Origin: DASSLY01 sp035689185
Lineage (GTDB): Bacteria; Actinomycetota; Actinomycetes; Actinomycetales; Dermatophilaceae
DNA length: 44,963 bases
NCBI GenBank assembly: GCA_035689185.1
Contig: DASSLY010000117.1
Span: 1-44,963 of the forward strand
Direction: 5' to 3'
The translations under genes were made by a program, and so were the position numbers. Each line of letters begins with the position of its first letter. The stretch's first letter is position 1. Shown piece after piece: positions 1 through 7,386 of the stretch. Below the pieces are notes generated by a model. The model saw nothing but the letters and a program-made list of their open reading frames with translations. It ran no database searches and had not been told where the DNA came from.

Positions 1-4
1 GCGG

Positions 5-78
5 TGGAGCGGGTGACGGGAATCGAACCCGCACTGTCAGCTTGGGAAGCTGATGTTCTGCCATTGAACTACACCCGC
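5..78 (-). tRNA. tRNA-Gly (anticodon CCC)
   Basis: On the minus strand a full cloverleaf can be folded: acceptor GCGGGTG pairs with CACCCGC, the T arm carries GGTTCGATTCC, and the anticodon stem TCAGC/GCTGA encloses the loop TTCCCAA, giving anticodon CCC (reads GGG). The CCA end is encoded (bases 5-7 on the plus strand). It lies just upstream of dcd and is divergent from it. High GC makes a GGG-decoding tRNA expected. Confidence 0.95.
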
Positions 79-159
79 GCAGCCAGCCGCCCGGCATACC
101 CGCTGGGCTGGAAGCGAGCGCGAGTCTAGCCGACGCGACCGGCCGGTACCGTGGCGCCC

Positions 160-735
160 GTGCTGCTCTCCGACCGCGACATCCGGGCCGAGATCGACCA
201 GGGGCGGGTCAGCCTGGACCCCTACGACCCGGCCATGATCCAGCCGTCGAGCATCGACGTTCGGCTGGACCGGTACTTCCGGCTGTTCGACAACCACCGC
301 TACCCGTTCATCGACCCGGCGCTGGACCAGCCCGAGCTGACCCGGCTGGTGGAGGTGGAGGGCGAGGAGCCGTTGATCCTGCACCCCGGGGAGTTCGTGC
401 TCGGCTCCACCTACGAGCAGGTCAGGTTGCCCGACGACGTCGCGGCGCGGCTGGAGGGCAAGTCCAGCCTCGGCCGGTTGGGATTGCTGACCCACTCCAC
501 TGCCGGCTTCGTCGACCCCGGCTTCAGCGGTCACGTCACGCTGGAACTGTCCAACGTGGCGACGCTGCCGATCAAGCTGTGGCCGGGCATGAAGATCGGC
601 CAGCTTTGCTTCATCCGGCTGTCCAGCCCGGCCGAGCACCCGTACGGCAGCCAGAAGTACGGCAGCCGCTACCAGGGCCAGCGCGGGCCCACCGCCAGCC
701 GCTCCCACCAGAACTTCCACCGGGTCAAGATCTGA
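160..735 (+). CDS. dcd: dCTP deaminase, dUMP-forming (bifunctional)
   Basis: Converts dCTP to dUMP for thymidylate synthesis. The 191-residue product matches actinobacterial Dcd end to end: QPSSIDVRL near residue 28, LEGKSSLGRLGL near 98, HSTAGFVDPGF at 112-122 and catalytic Glu129 in TLELSN, then SEHPYGS and YQGQRGPT at the C-terminus. The STAG stretch resembles the mycobacterial bifunctional deaminase/dUTPase rather than the proteobacterial deaminase-only form. An upstream in-frame GTG at 151 would add three residues (MAP); I chose GTG at 160 because the family starts MLLSDRD. No clear Shine-Dalgarno. The hydrolase follows 18 bases later, perhaps cotranscribed. Confidence 0.93.
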   Translation: MLLSDRDIRAEIDQGRVSLDPYDPAMIQPSSIDVRLDRYFRLFDNHRYPFIDPALDQPELTRLVEVEGEEPLILHPGEFVLGSTYEQVRLPDDVAARLEGKSSLGRLGLLTHSTAGFVDPGFSGHVTLELSNVATLPIKLWPGMKIGQLCFIRLSSPAEHPYGSQKYGSRYQGQRGPTASRSHQNFHRVKI

Positions 736-753
736 GCCGGCGTCCGGCGGCGA

Positions 754-1458
754 GTGGTGGGGAACACCGTCGGCGACGGGGGAGTTGTCAGCATCACCAT
801 GGTCAGCAGCGCGTCAGGGCAGCCGACCCTGCACATCGACGACGCCGGCACCAGCCCGCAGGCCATCGCGCTGGTGCTGCACGGCGGCGCCTCGCAGAGC
901 CTGGCACCGGTGCCGGTGACGAGCACGGCGTACCTGCGGATGGTGCCGTTCTCCTGGAGTCTGCAGCGCGCCGCCCGCGGCCGGCTCGTGATCGCCCGGC
1001 TGCGCAACCGGGTCCGCGGCTGGAACGGCGCCGAGCAGTCCTCGGTGCACGATGCCCGGTGGGCGGTGGCGCAGCTGCGTGAGCGGTTCGGGGCCCTGCC
1101 GGTGGGGCTGGTCGGGCACTCGTTGGGCGGGCGGACCGCGCTGCGCGTCGCCGGCGAGGCCGGGGTGCGCAGCATCGCCGCCCTGGCTCCCTGGCTGCCG
1201 CCGGGCGAGCCCTACCGGCAGGTCGCCGGTCGCCGTGTCCTGCTGGTGCATGGCACCGCGGACCGGATCACCTCCAACGCCGCGACCGCGCTGTATGCCG
1301 CCCGGTTGCGTCAGCTGGGCACCGACGTCACCCATCTGCAGGTCCCCGGCGGTCACAGCATGCTGCGAGGGTTCGGCGAATGGCACCGGTTGGCAACGGA
1401 GTTCACCGCGGCCTCGCTGCTGGCTCAGCCGGCCGGTGAGGCCCAGTCGGCCAGCTGA
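754..1458 (+). CDS. alpha/beta hydrolase (dienelactone hydrolase-like)
   Basis: Small single-domain alpha/beta hydrolase of 234 residues. Visible parts: LVLHGGAS (oxyanion-hole HGG), nucleophile elbow GLVGHSLGGRTAL, acid residue in LLVHGTADRI and catalytic His in VPGGHSML. All three triad members are present, so an active esterase/lipase-type enzyme is likely; the substrate cannot be told. No signal peptide, so cytoplasmic. An ATG at 799 in the same frame (MVSSASGQ) is an alternative start closer to the first conserved strand. The 3' end overlaps the convergent ammonia-lyase-like gene by 34 bases. Confidence 0.8.
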   Translation: MVGNTVGDGGVVSITMVSSASGQPTLHIDDAGTSPQAIALVLHGGASQSLAPVPVTSTAYLRMVPFSWSLQRAARGRLVIARLRNRVRGWNGAEQSSVHDARWAVAQLRERFGALPVGLVGHSLGGRTALRVAGEAGVRSIAALAPWLPPGEPYRQVAGRRVLLVHGTADRITSNAATALYAARLRQLGTDVTHLQVPGGHSMLRGFGEWHRLATEFTAASLLAQPAGEAQSAS

Positions 1459-2873
1459 CCCACCAGGTCGGCCGCGCGGTCGAGGTCCGGCGACAGGTCC
1501 CGGTCGACCACCCCCGACGGAAGCTCACAGGCCGAGAGAACTTCGCCCAGCGGTCCGTCCAGCGGACCCCCCCGAAGCCGCAGCGCCCGCACGGCGCAGA
1601 GCAGTTCCACCGCGAGCAGCCGCCGGTAGGCCTGCACGACCTCGCCCAGCCGCTCCACCAGCAGCGGCGTCAGCGGCGCGTCGTCCTCCACCCCGCCGGA
1701 CAGCACCACCGACTGCGGCGCCACCACGGACGCTCGGATCACCGCCAGCGCGCTGGCGCCGACATACTCCCCGATCAGGGCGCCGCTGGCGCCCGCCCGG
1801 TCGCCCAGGAACAGCGGCAACCCGCTGTCCCGGTCGGTCAGCAGGTGCGAGACCCGCGACTGGACCAGCGCGCCGGACCGGGCCGCCGCCGCGAGCACCG
1901 ACTCCACCGCGCCCGCCAGGTATGCCGTGTGGAACCCGCCGTGGTGGCTCACCCGCTCGTCACCGAACGCCGGGTTCTCGCTGCCCAGGTTCACCATGGT
2001 GGTGAGCAGGCCGGCGAGCCGGTCCACGGCGTCCAACAGCGGGCCGTGTGCCTGTGGCCAGGCACGCAGCCCGTAAAAGTCCTGGATCGGGCGTCCTGCT
2101 CCCGGCGCCGCCGGCGGGAGCAGCGCGGACACGGTCTGCGCCACCTCCACCGCGCCGGCGAGCTGGGTCATCCACTCCAGTGCCGGCCCGACCGGTTCGG
2201 CGTTGCCGCGCAAGGCCGCCCAGGACAGTGCCGCCACCACCGAGGCCGCGCCGGCCAGCTCTCGCGCCTCGGCGCCGGCCAGGGCTGCCGCGGCGACGGT
2301 GAAGGCGTTGCTGGACAGCAGCGCCAGCCCGTCTCCATGGGTCGGCTGCAGCAGCCGGATGCTGGCGCCGTCCCGAGCGGGGCGTTCGCCCGCCAGGGTC
2401 AGGCCGACCTCGGCGAGCGCGGTGAGGTCGCCGGTCCCCAGGCCGCCGTGCCGGTGCACCACCGGCAGCCGCCCGGCCGGACCGCACGCCGCCTCCGCCA
2501 GCGCGAGTGCCAGCCGAGGTGACGCGCCGGACCGGCCGACCGCGAGCTGGTTGGCGCGCACGGCGAGGGCGGCGCGGACGACCGGCACCGCATACCGGGG
2601 CCCCCAGCCCGCGGCGTGGGAACGCCAGAGGTCGATGCCCGTCCCGCCCGGCTGGCCGCGGGCGGCTCCGACGCCGGTGGTTCGCCCGTACACCGGACGC
2701 TGCCGCGAAACCCGTTCGGCGGCGGCCTGGTTGACCGCCATCCGGCGCACCGCATCGGCGGCGATCTCCACCGTGGCGCCGGCTCCGATCCGGGTCAGCA
2801 GGCCCGGCGTGAGGTTGGAGCCGTCGAGCAGCGCGGTGTTACGGCTTTGTGTCGGATCGGTCGGTCGCTCCAT
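1425..2873 (-). CDS. aromatic amino acid lyase-fold protein with altered MIO site
   Basis: 482 residues with the fold signatures of histidine/phenylalanine ammonia-lyases (PF00221): VYGRTTGVG (Tyr62, equivalent of HAL Tyr53), QDFYGLRAWPQ (Tyr267, Arg270), SENPAF, GGFHTAY and a late Glu in GGVEDDAP. The Ala-Ser-Gly triad that cyclises to the MIO electrophile aligns with Gly146-Thr147-Gly148 in GGLGTGDLTAL, and the usual NGT after EGLAL is SSN (187-189). Thr in place of the dehydrated Ser should block or impair MIO formation, so a normal ammonia-lyase activity is doubtful. Not beside hut genes. Divergent from the osmoprotectant importer. Family assignment firm; function unknown. Confidence 0.78.
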   Translation of the reverse strand: MERPTDPTQSRNTALLDGSNLTPGLLTRIGAGATVEIAADAVRRMAVNQAAAERVSRQRPVYGRTTGVGAARGQPGGTGIDLWRSHAAGWGPRYAVPVVRAALAVRANQLAVGRSGASPRLALALAEAACGPAGRLPVVHRHGGLGTGDLTALAEVGLTLAGERPARDGASIRLLQPTHGDGLALLSSNAFTVAAAALAGAEARELAGAASVVAALSWAALRGNAEPVGPALEWMTQLAGAVEVAQTVSALLPPAAPGAGRPIQDFYGLRAWPQAHGPLLDAVDRLAGLLTTMVNLGSENPAFGDERVSHHGGFHTAYLAGAVESVLAAAARSGALVQSRVSHLLTDRDSGLPLFLGDRAGASGALIGEYVGASALAVIRASVVAPQSVVLSGGVEDDAPLTPLLVERLGEVVQAYRRLLAVELLCAVRALRLRGGPLDGPLGEVLSACELPSGVVDRDLSPDLDRAADLVGQLADWASPAG

Positions 2874-2902
2874 CGCCCACGATCTTGGTCGGTCCCGTCG
2901 GT

Positions 2903-2908
2903 TAGGTT
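2903..2908 (+). promoter_or_regulatory. -10 element of leaderless promoter for osmoprotectant operon
   Basis: TAGGTT fits the actinobacterial TANNNT -10 box and ends 6 bases before the ATG at 2915, placing the start point at or next to the A of ATG. No Shine-Dalgarno is present, as expected of a leaderless mRNA. The same hexamer and spacing recurs before the aldo/keto reductase at 18804. Confidence 0.5.
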
Positions 2909-2914
2909 GACCGC

Positions 2915-4048
2915 ATGATCCGCTTCGACGCGGTCTCCAAGCAGTATCCCGACGGCACCAAGGCCGTGGACGAACTGACCCTGGAGGCGCCGACCGGTCA
3001 GATCACCGTCCTCGTCGGGCCGTCCGGCTGCGGCAAGACGACGTCGCTGCGGATGGTCAACCGGATGATCGAGCCCACGGGCGGCAGGATCACCATCGAC
3101 GACCAGGACACGGCGCGGATGGACCAGGCTCAGCTGCGGCGGGGGATCGGGTACGTCATCCAGCATGCCGGGCTGTTCCCGCACCGCACGGTGCTGGCCA
3201 ACGTGATGACGGTCCCGCTGCTTCTCGGCACCGACAGGGCGCAGGCCCGCACCCGGGCGATGGAGCTGCTGGAACGCGTCGGTTTGTCCGCGGCGTTCGC
3301 CGCCAGGTACCCGGCTCAGCTGTCGGGGGGCCAGCAGCAACGGGTCGGTGTCGCCCGAGCGCTGGCCGCGGACCCGCCGGTGATGCTGATGGACGAGCCG
3401 TTCAGCGCGGTCGACCCGGTCGTGCGCGAGCAGCTCCAGGACGAGTTCCTGCGGCTGCAGGGGGAGTTGGGCAAGACCATCATCTTCGTCACCCACGACA
3501 TCGACGAGGCGATCAAGCTCGGCGACCAGGTCGCCGTGCTGCGGGTGGGCGGCACGCTCGCCCAGCTCACGGACCCGGCCTATCTGCTCGCCCACCCGGT
3601 GGACGACTTCGTCGCCGACTTCGTCGGACGAGACCGCGGCTACCGCGGCCTTGGTTTCCAGCAGGCCCCCGCGCTGCCGATCCGGTCCGAGCCGGGGGTC
3701 CGCCTGGGTGCCACCCCGGAGGAGGTCCGAGCCGCCGCACACGGCGACGGCTGGCTGATCGTGCTGGACGACCGGCGGCGGCCGCTCGGCTGGGTCGAGC
3801 CGCACCGGATCGCCGGGCCGCTGGTCACCGAGCAGCTGCACCGCGGTGGGACCGTCGCGGCCGCCTCCGGCTCGCTGCGCTCGGCCCTGGACGCGGCGCT
3901 GTCGTCGCCGAGCCGGCGTGGGGTGATCGTCGACGACGAGGGGTCGCTGCTCGGCACGGTCCGCGCCCACGAGGTGCTCTCCGCGATCGAGGAAGCGCAG
4001 CGCCCGGTCGCGCGCGAGCAGGACCTGCAGCCGGCGGCGGACGCCTGA
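2915..4048 (+). CDS. osmoprotectant ABC transporter ATP-binding protein
   Basis: ATPase of a glycine betaine/choline/proline-type importer (OpuCA/ProV family), 377 residues. Walker A GPSGCGKT at 35-42, Q-loop VIQHAGLFPH near 81-90, signature LSGGQQQR at 136-143, Walker B VMLMDEP near 156-162, switch His in FVTHDID. The C-terminal part (about 260-370) reads as a CBS pair (VTEQLHRGGTVAAASGS, RGVIVDDEGSLLGTVRA), the module that senses ionic strength in OpuA-type transporters. Followed after one base by the first permease. Probably transcribed from the leaderless promoter at 2903. Whole system 2915-6541 is complete. Confidence 0.93.
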   Translation: MIRFDAVSKQYPDGTKAVDELTLEAPTGQITVLVGPSGCGKTTSLRMVNRMIEPTGGRITIDDQDTARMDQAQLRRGIGYVIQHAGLFPHRTVLANVMTVPLLLGTDRAQARTRAMELLERVGLSAAFAARYPAQLSGGQQQRVGVARALAADPPVMLMDEPFSAVDPVVREQLQDEFLRLQGELGKTIIFVTHDIDEAIKLGDQVAVLRVGGTLAQLTDPAYLLAHPVDDFVADFVGRDRGYRGLGFQQAPALPIRSEPGVRLGATPEEVRAAAHGDGWLIVLDDRRRPLGWVEPHRIAGPLVTEQLHRGGTVAAASGSLRSALDAALSSPSRRGVIVDDEGSLLGTVRAHEVLSAIEEAQRPVAREQDLQPAADA

Positions 4049-4049
4049 C

Positions 4050-4697
4050 ATGCAGTGGTTCGTCGACCACCTCGAGGAGGTGCTGCGGCTGACCCTGCAG
4101 CACCTCTACCTGGCCGGCCTGCCGCTGCTCATCGGCCTTGTCCTGGCGCTGCCGCTCGGGTGGCTGGCCCGCCGGTTCCCGCCGCTGTACCCACCGCTGA
4201 TCGTCGGCACCGGGCTGCTGTACACCATCCCGTCGCTGGCACTGTTCATCCTGCTGCCACTGTTCCTCGGGACCCGGATCCTGGACACCTCGAATGTGAT
4301 CGTGGCGATGACGATCTACACCGTCGCCCTGCTCGTCCGCACCGTCGCGGACGGGTTGGGCGCCGTCCCGGACCACGTGAACCAGGCGGCCACCGCGATG
4401 GGGTTCACCCGGGTCCGCCGGTTCTTCGCCGTCGAGCTGCCGCTCGCCGTGCCCGTCATCTCGGCCGGGCTGCGGGTCGCCGCAGTGAGCAACGTCAGCA
4501 TCGTCAGCGTCGCCGCCATCATCGGCGTGTCCCAGCTCGGCGTGCTGTTCACCGACGGCTTCAACCGGGCGTTCAACGACCCGATCGTCATCGGCCTGGT
4601 TGCCTGCGTGCTGCTCGCCGTCCTGCTGGACGTGGTGATCCTGCTGCTCACCCGGCTGCTCACCCCCTGGGAGCGCGCGGTCGGGAGGCGGGCATGA
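4050..4697 (+). CDS. osmoprotectant ABC transporter permease 1
   Basis: 215-residue integral membrane subunit of the BPD_transp_1 family (OpuCB/ProW-like), with about five or six hydrophobic helices. The coupling-helix region QAATAMGFTRVRRFFAVELPL (EAA-type loop; Gly in MGF) contacts the ATPase, and VIGVSQLG-type loop sequence follows. Starts ATG one base after the ATPase stop and overlaps the second permease by ATGA at 4694-4697, so the genes are translationally coupled. Confidence 0.92.
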   Translation: MQWFVDHLEEVLRLTLQHLYLAGLPLLIGLVLALPLGWLARRFPPLYPPLIVGTGLLYTIPSLALFILLPLFLGTRILDTSNVIVAMTIYTVALLVRTVADGLGAVPDHVNQAATAMGFTRVRRFFAVELPLAVPVISAGLRVAAVSNVSIVSVAAIIGVSQLGVLFTDGFNRAFNDPIVIGLVACVLLAVLLDVVILLLTRLLTPWERAVGRRA

Positions 4698-5470
4698 TCG
4701 GCACTGTCTTCGCCTGGCTGCTGGACCCGGCGCACTGGAGTGGCGACGACGGCATCGCGCGGCGTCTGGTCGAGCACCTGCAGTACTCCCTCGTCGCCCT
4801 GGTCGTCGCCGCGCTCGTCTCCGTCCCACTCGGGCTGTTCGTCGGCCACACCGGCCGCGGGAAGTTCTTCGTGGTCAGCATCGCCGGCGCGGTCCGCGCC
4901 ATCCCCACCCTCGGGTTGCTGTTCCTCGTCGTATTGTGGCTCGGCCCGAAGATCCACGGCGACCTGGCGTTCACGGTGCCCAGTCTGAGCGTGCTGGTCG
5001 TGCTGGCGATCCCGCCGATCCTGTCCGGCGCGTACGCCGGGGTCGACGGCGTGGACCCCGCGGCCCGGGACGCCGCCAAGGGGATGGGTATGCAGGGCCT
5101 GCAGGTCCTGGCCAAGGTCGAGATCCCGTGCGCGCTGCCACTGATGTTCTCAGGCCTGCGCTCGGCGATGCTGCAGATCGTCGCCACCGCCACGATCGCT
5201 GCGACGGTGAGCCTGGGCGGACTGGGCCGGTTCCTCATCGACGGCCTGGCCGTCCGCAACTTCCCACAGATGGCCGCCGGCGCCGTGCTGGTCGCCGCGC
5301 TCGCGCTGGCCGTCGACCTGGTCTTCGCCGTCGCGCAACGGCTGGTCGTCTCCCCCGGCCTGACCGGCCGGTACTCCCGCCCGGCGCGCCCAGGCGGCGG
5401 ACGGATCAGGGCCGCGGCGGGCGCCGACAGCCGGGCCGTCGCCACCAGCGCCACCCGGACCGGCGGATGA
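4694..5470 (+). CDS. osmoprotectant ABC transporter permease 2
   Basis: 258-residue second permease of the importer, same BPD_transp_1 family (OpuCD-like). Start ATG at 4694 lies in an ATGA overlap with the preceding permease stop; a longer open frame upstream is only the shadow of permease 1. Hydrophobic helices run from about residue 30 to 220; the EAA loop reads ARDAAKGMGMQGLQVLAK, followed by VEIPCALPLMFSGLR. The last 30-odd residues (after VVSPGLTGRY) are a hydrophilic Ala/Arg-rich tail beyond the usual family end. Two distinct permeases indicate a heterodimeric channel. Confidence 0.92.
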   Translation: MIGTVFAWLLDPAHWSGDDGIARRLVEHLQYSLVALVVAALVSVPLGLFVGHTGRGKFFVVSIAGAVRAIPTLGLLFLVVLWLGPKIHGDLAFTVPSLSVLVVLAIPPILSGAYAGVDGVDPAARDAAKGMGMQGLQVLAKVEIPCALPLMFSGLRSAMLQIVATATIAATVSLGGLGRFLIDGLAVRNFPQMAAGAVLVAALALAVDLVFAVAQRLVVSPGLTGRYSRPARPGGGRIRAAAGADSRAVATSATRTGG

Positions 5471-5605
5471 GGCGGCGACCGACGGCGGCTCCCGACGAAC
5501 CGCATACCTTCGGGCCCGCCGGGTGGGGCGGCGACCCCCCCGCCTCCGATACACCCCATGCTCGTGTCCGGCCCGCAGAGTGAGCACCCACAGAAAGAGA
5601 ACCCG

Positions 5606-6541
5606 ATGAAGCGCACCACCTTTGCCCTGGCCCTGACCGCGGTCACAGCGCTCAGCCTCGCTGCCTGCGGGTCCGGTGGCGGCGACCCGTTGGCCACGAG
5701 CAGCGCTGCCAGTACGTCCACCTCAACCGCAGCCGGCGCCGGCTCGATAGTCGTCGGGTCGGCGAACTTCCCGGAGAGCGCCCTGCTCGCCGAGATCTAT
5801 GCCGGCGCGCTCAAGGCCAAGGGGATAACCGTGTCGACCAAGCTCAACATCGGCAGCCGGGAGACCTACATTCCGGCGCTGCAAGACGGCTCGATCGACC
5901 TGATCCCGGAGTACACCGGCGTGCTGGCGCAGTACTTCGCCAAGTCGCTGAAGGCCACTGACGCTGACGGTGTCTACGCCGAGCTGCAGGCCGCCGTGCC
6001 GTCGACCCTGACCGTGCTGGACAAGTCGGCTGCCGAGGACAAGGACGCGGTGGTGGTCACCAAGCAGACGGCGGCCAAGTACTCACTGACCTCCATCGCC
6101 GACCTGAAGCCGGTCGCCAAGGACCTGACCCTGGGCGGTCCGCCGGAGTGGAAGACCAGGCAGACGGGCGTGCCGGGACTGAAGGCGCTCTACGGCCTGA
6201 ACTTCAAGACCTTCAGACCGCTGGACGCCGGTGGCCCGCTCTCGGTGCAGGCGTTGAAGAACGGCCAGGTCGACGCCGTGAACCTCTTCACCACCGACCC
6301 CTCGGTCGCCGCCAACGAGTTCGTTGTGCTGTCGGACCCGAAGAGTCTGTTCGCGGCGCAGAACGTCGTGCCGTTGGTGACCAAGACCAAGGTGACCGAC
6401 ACCGTGTCGGCTGCCTTGAACGCGGTCTCGGCTGCTCTGGACACCCCGACCCTGGCCGGCCTGGTCAAGCAGGTCGTCGCGGACAAGAAGGATGCCGCCG
6501 TGGTCGCGAAGGAGTTCCTCGCCGAGAAGAAGCTCGGCTGA
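5606..6541 (+). CDS. osmoprotectant-binding lipoprotein (OpuAC family)
   Basis: Extracellular substrate-binding subunit, 311 residues. N-terminus MKRTTFALALTAVTALSLAACGSGG has a short basic region, hydrophobic core and lipobox LAAC, so it is a lipoprotein; a Ser/Thr/Ala linker follows. The mature part has family signatures IVVGSANFPESALLAEIYAG, NIGSRETYIPAL and LIPEYTGVLAQY, typical of choline/glycine betaine/carnitine binders of the OpuAC/ProX type. Start ATG at 5606 has a purine-rich site AGAAAGAGA just upstream; an in-frame start at 5558 would not leave a proper signal peptide. A 135-base gap separates it from permease 2, so it may have an extra promoter for excess expression. Confidence 0.93.
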   Translation: MKRTTFALALTAVTALSLAACGSGGGDPLATSSAASTSTSTAAGAGSIVVGSANFPESALLAEIYAGALKAKGITVSTKLNIGSRETYIPALQDGSIDLIPEYTGVLAQYFAKSLKATDADGVYAELQAAVPSTLTVLDKSAAEDKDAVVVTKQTAAKYSLTSIADLKPVAKDLTLGGPPEWKTRQTGVPGLKALYGLNFKTFRPLDAGGPLSVQALKNGQVDAVNLFTTDPSVAANEFVVLSDPKSLFAAQNVVPLVTKTKVTDTVSAALNAVSAALDTPTLAGLVKQVVADKKDAAVVAKEFLAEKKLG

Positions 6542-6543
6542 GT

Positions 6544-6563
6544 CCGCGCCCAGGCCTGCGCGG
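6544..6563 (+). terminator. stem-loop after the osmoprotectant operon
   Basis: CCGCGC (6544-6549) and GCGCGG (6558-6563) form a 6-bp stem with an 8-base loop directly after the stop codon; flanking TGAG/CTCA can extend it imperfectly. No T-run follows, as is common in high-GC actinobacteria. Confidence 0.45.
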
Positions 6564-6657
6564 TCCTCAGGCGCACGAACGGGTCACCGAGCGCACCCGC
6601 GGCGGTGCGCCCGGTGACCCGATCGTGGGCCCGACTTGGCGGTGTCCGGTGACCGGC

Positions 6658-6760
6658 GGTCGGTGACTGTCGGGATGGCCGGATCCGGCGGCGGTCGGTG
6701 ACTTGGCGGGATGGCCGGATCCCGCGGCGCTCGGTGACCGGCGGGATGGCCGGCTCCGGC
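6658..6760. repeat. three tandem ~35-base repeats
   Basis: Units begin near 6658, 6690 and 6726. Each contains TCGGTGAC followed by GGGATGGCCGG and TCC-GC. The copies differ by a few substitutions and one small indel. No coding frame is supported through them. Confidence 0.7.
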
Positions 6761-6869
6761 GACTGCCACCAGGGGCCAGAGCAGTCGGAAAGCCAGTTGG
6801 AGGCCAGGCGCTCCCCTCGGCTGCACGGCTCTGACCTCACTTTCACCAATTGACCTCAGCTTCGCAGCA

Positions 6870-6897
6870 GTGGCATCGCCGTCGACGGTGATGCCAC
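6870..6897. terminator. 28-base near-perfect palindrome, possible convergent terminator
   Basis: GTGGCATC at 6870-6877 pairs with GATGCCAC at 6890-6897, and the centre CCGTCGACGG is itself self-complementary; there is a single mismatch. Lying between convergent genes it could stop transcripts from both sides, or be a binding site for a dimeric protein. Confidence 0.4.
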
Positions 6898-7168
6898 CGC
6901 CATGTCGACGAGGTCAGTGGGCTGCCGCGAGGCCACGGCCGCGTGGGTGAGGGTACGGCCGCGAGGGTGAGGGCAACGCTGCCCGGGGTGATGCCACTCG
7001 CCATGCCTGCGCGGCTGCCACGGGACCTCGGCCGCCGCGGACCTCGGCCGCCGGGGACATCGGCCGCCGCGGACCCTGGGGCCGCACGCAGAATGCGCGG
7101 CGACGTGGCCAGCTGCTCGTGGGGACCAGCTCCGCCCTCGTGCCCGTCCGCTCCGGAGAGCGCCCCCC

Positions 7169-7386
7169 GGCCCTGGCTACTGCGGCTTCGCCACCGCGCC
7201 GGACTGCGGCGAGCAGCGTCTGGACCACCTCCACCTCGGCCCGGGCGCCGCTCCGCCCGGGCGCCCGCTCGGCCCGGGCGCCCGCTCGGCCCTGGCTACT
7301 GCCGCTCCGCCGCGGCTTCGCCACCGCGCCGGACTGCGGCGAGCAGCATCTGGGCCACGTCGACCACTTCGACCTCGGCCCGGGCG
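7169..7386. repeat. direct duplication of the 3' end of the Fe-S oxidoreductase gene
   Basis: The segment about 7288-7386 (last codons and stop of the oxidoreductase) recurs at about 7169-7249: both contain CGGCCCTGGCTACTGC, CTTCGCCACCGCGCCGGAC, TGCGGCGAGCAGC and CTCGGCCCGGGCG. The outer copy lies beyond the stop codon. On the minus strand both would encode VEVV...LLAAVRRGGEAA. The gene-internal copy carries an extra 11 bases. This looks like a slipped or unequal duplication. Confidence 0.75.

Larger units (their letters stand above)
6542..7287. repeat. gene-free, repeat-rich intergenic patch
   Basis: About 750 bases between two convergent genes with no believable coding region. It holds (i) three tandem copies of a ~35-base unit around the core GGGATGGCCGG at 6658-6760, (ii) a near-perfect 28-base palindrome at 6870-6897, (iii) two tandem copies of a CGGCCGCG-GGGTGAGGG unit near 6935-6975, (iv) short CTCGGCCGCCG repeats at 7021-7080, (v) a degenerate copy of the end of the neighbouring oxidoreductase gene at about 7169-7249, and (vi) tandem GCCCGGGCGCCCGCTCG units at 7238-7290. 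Confidence 0.7.
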
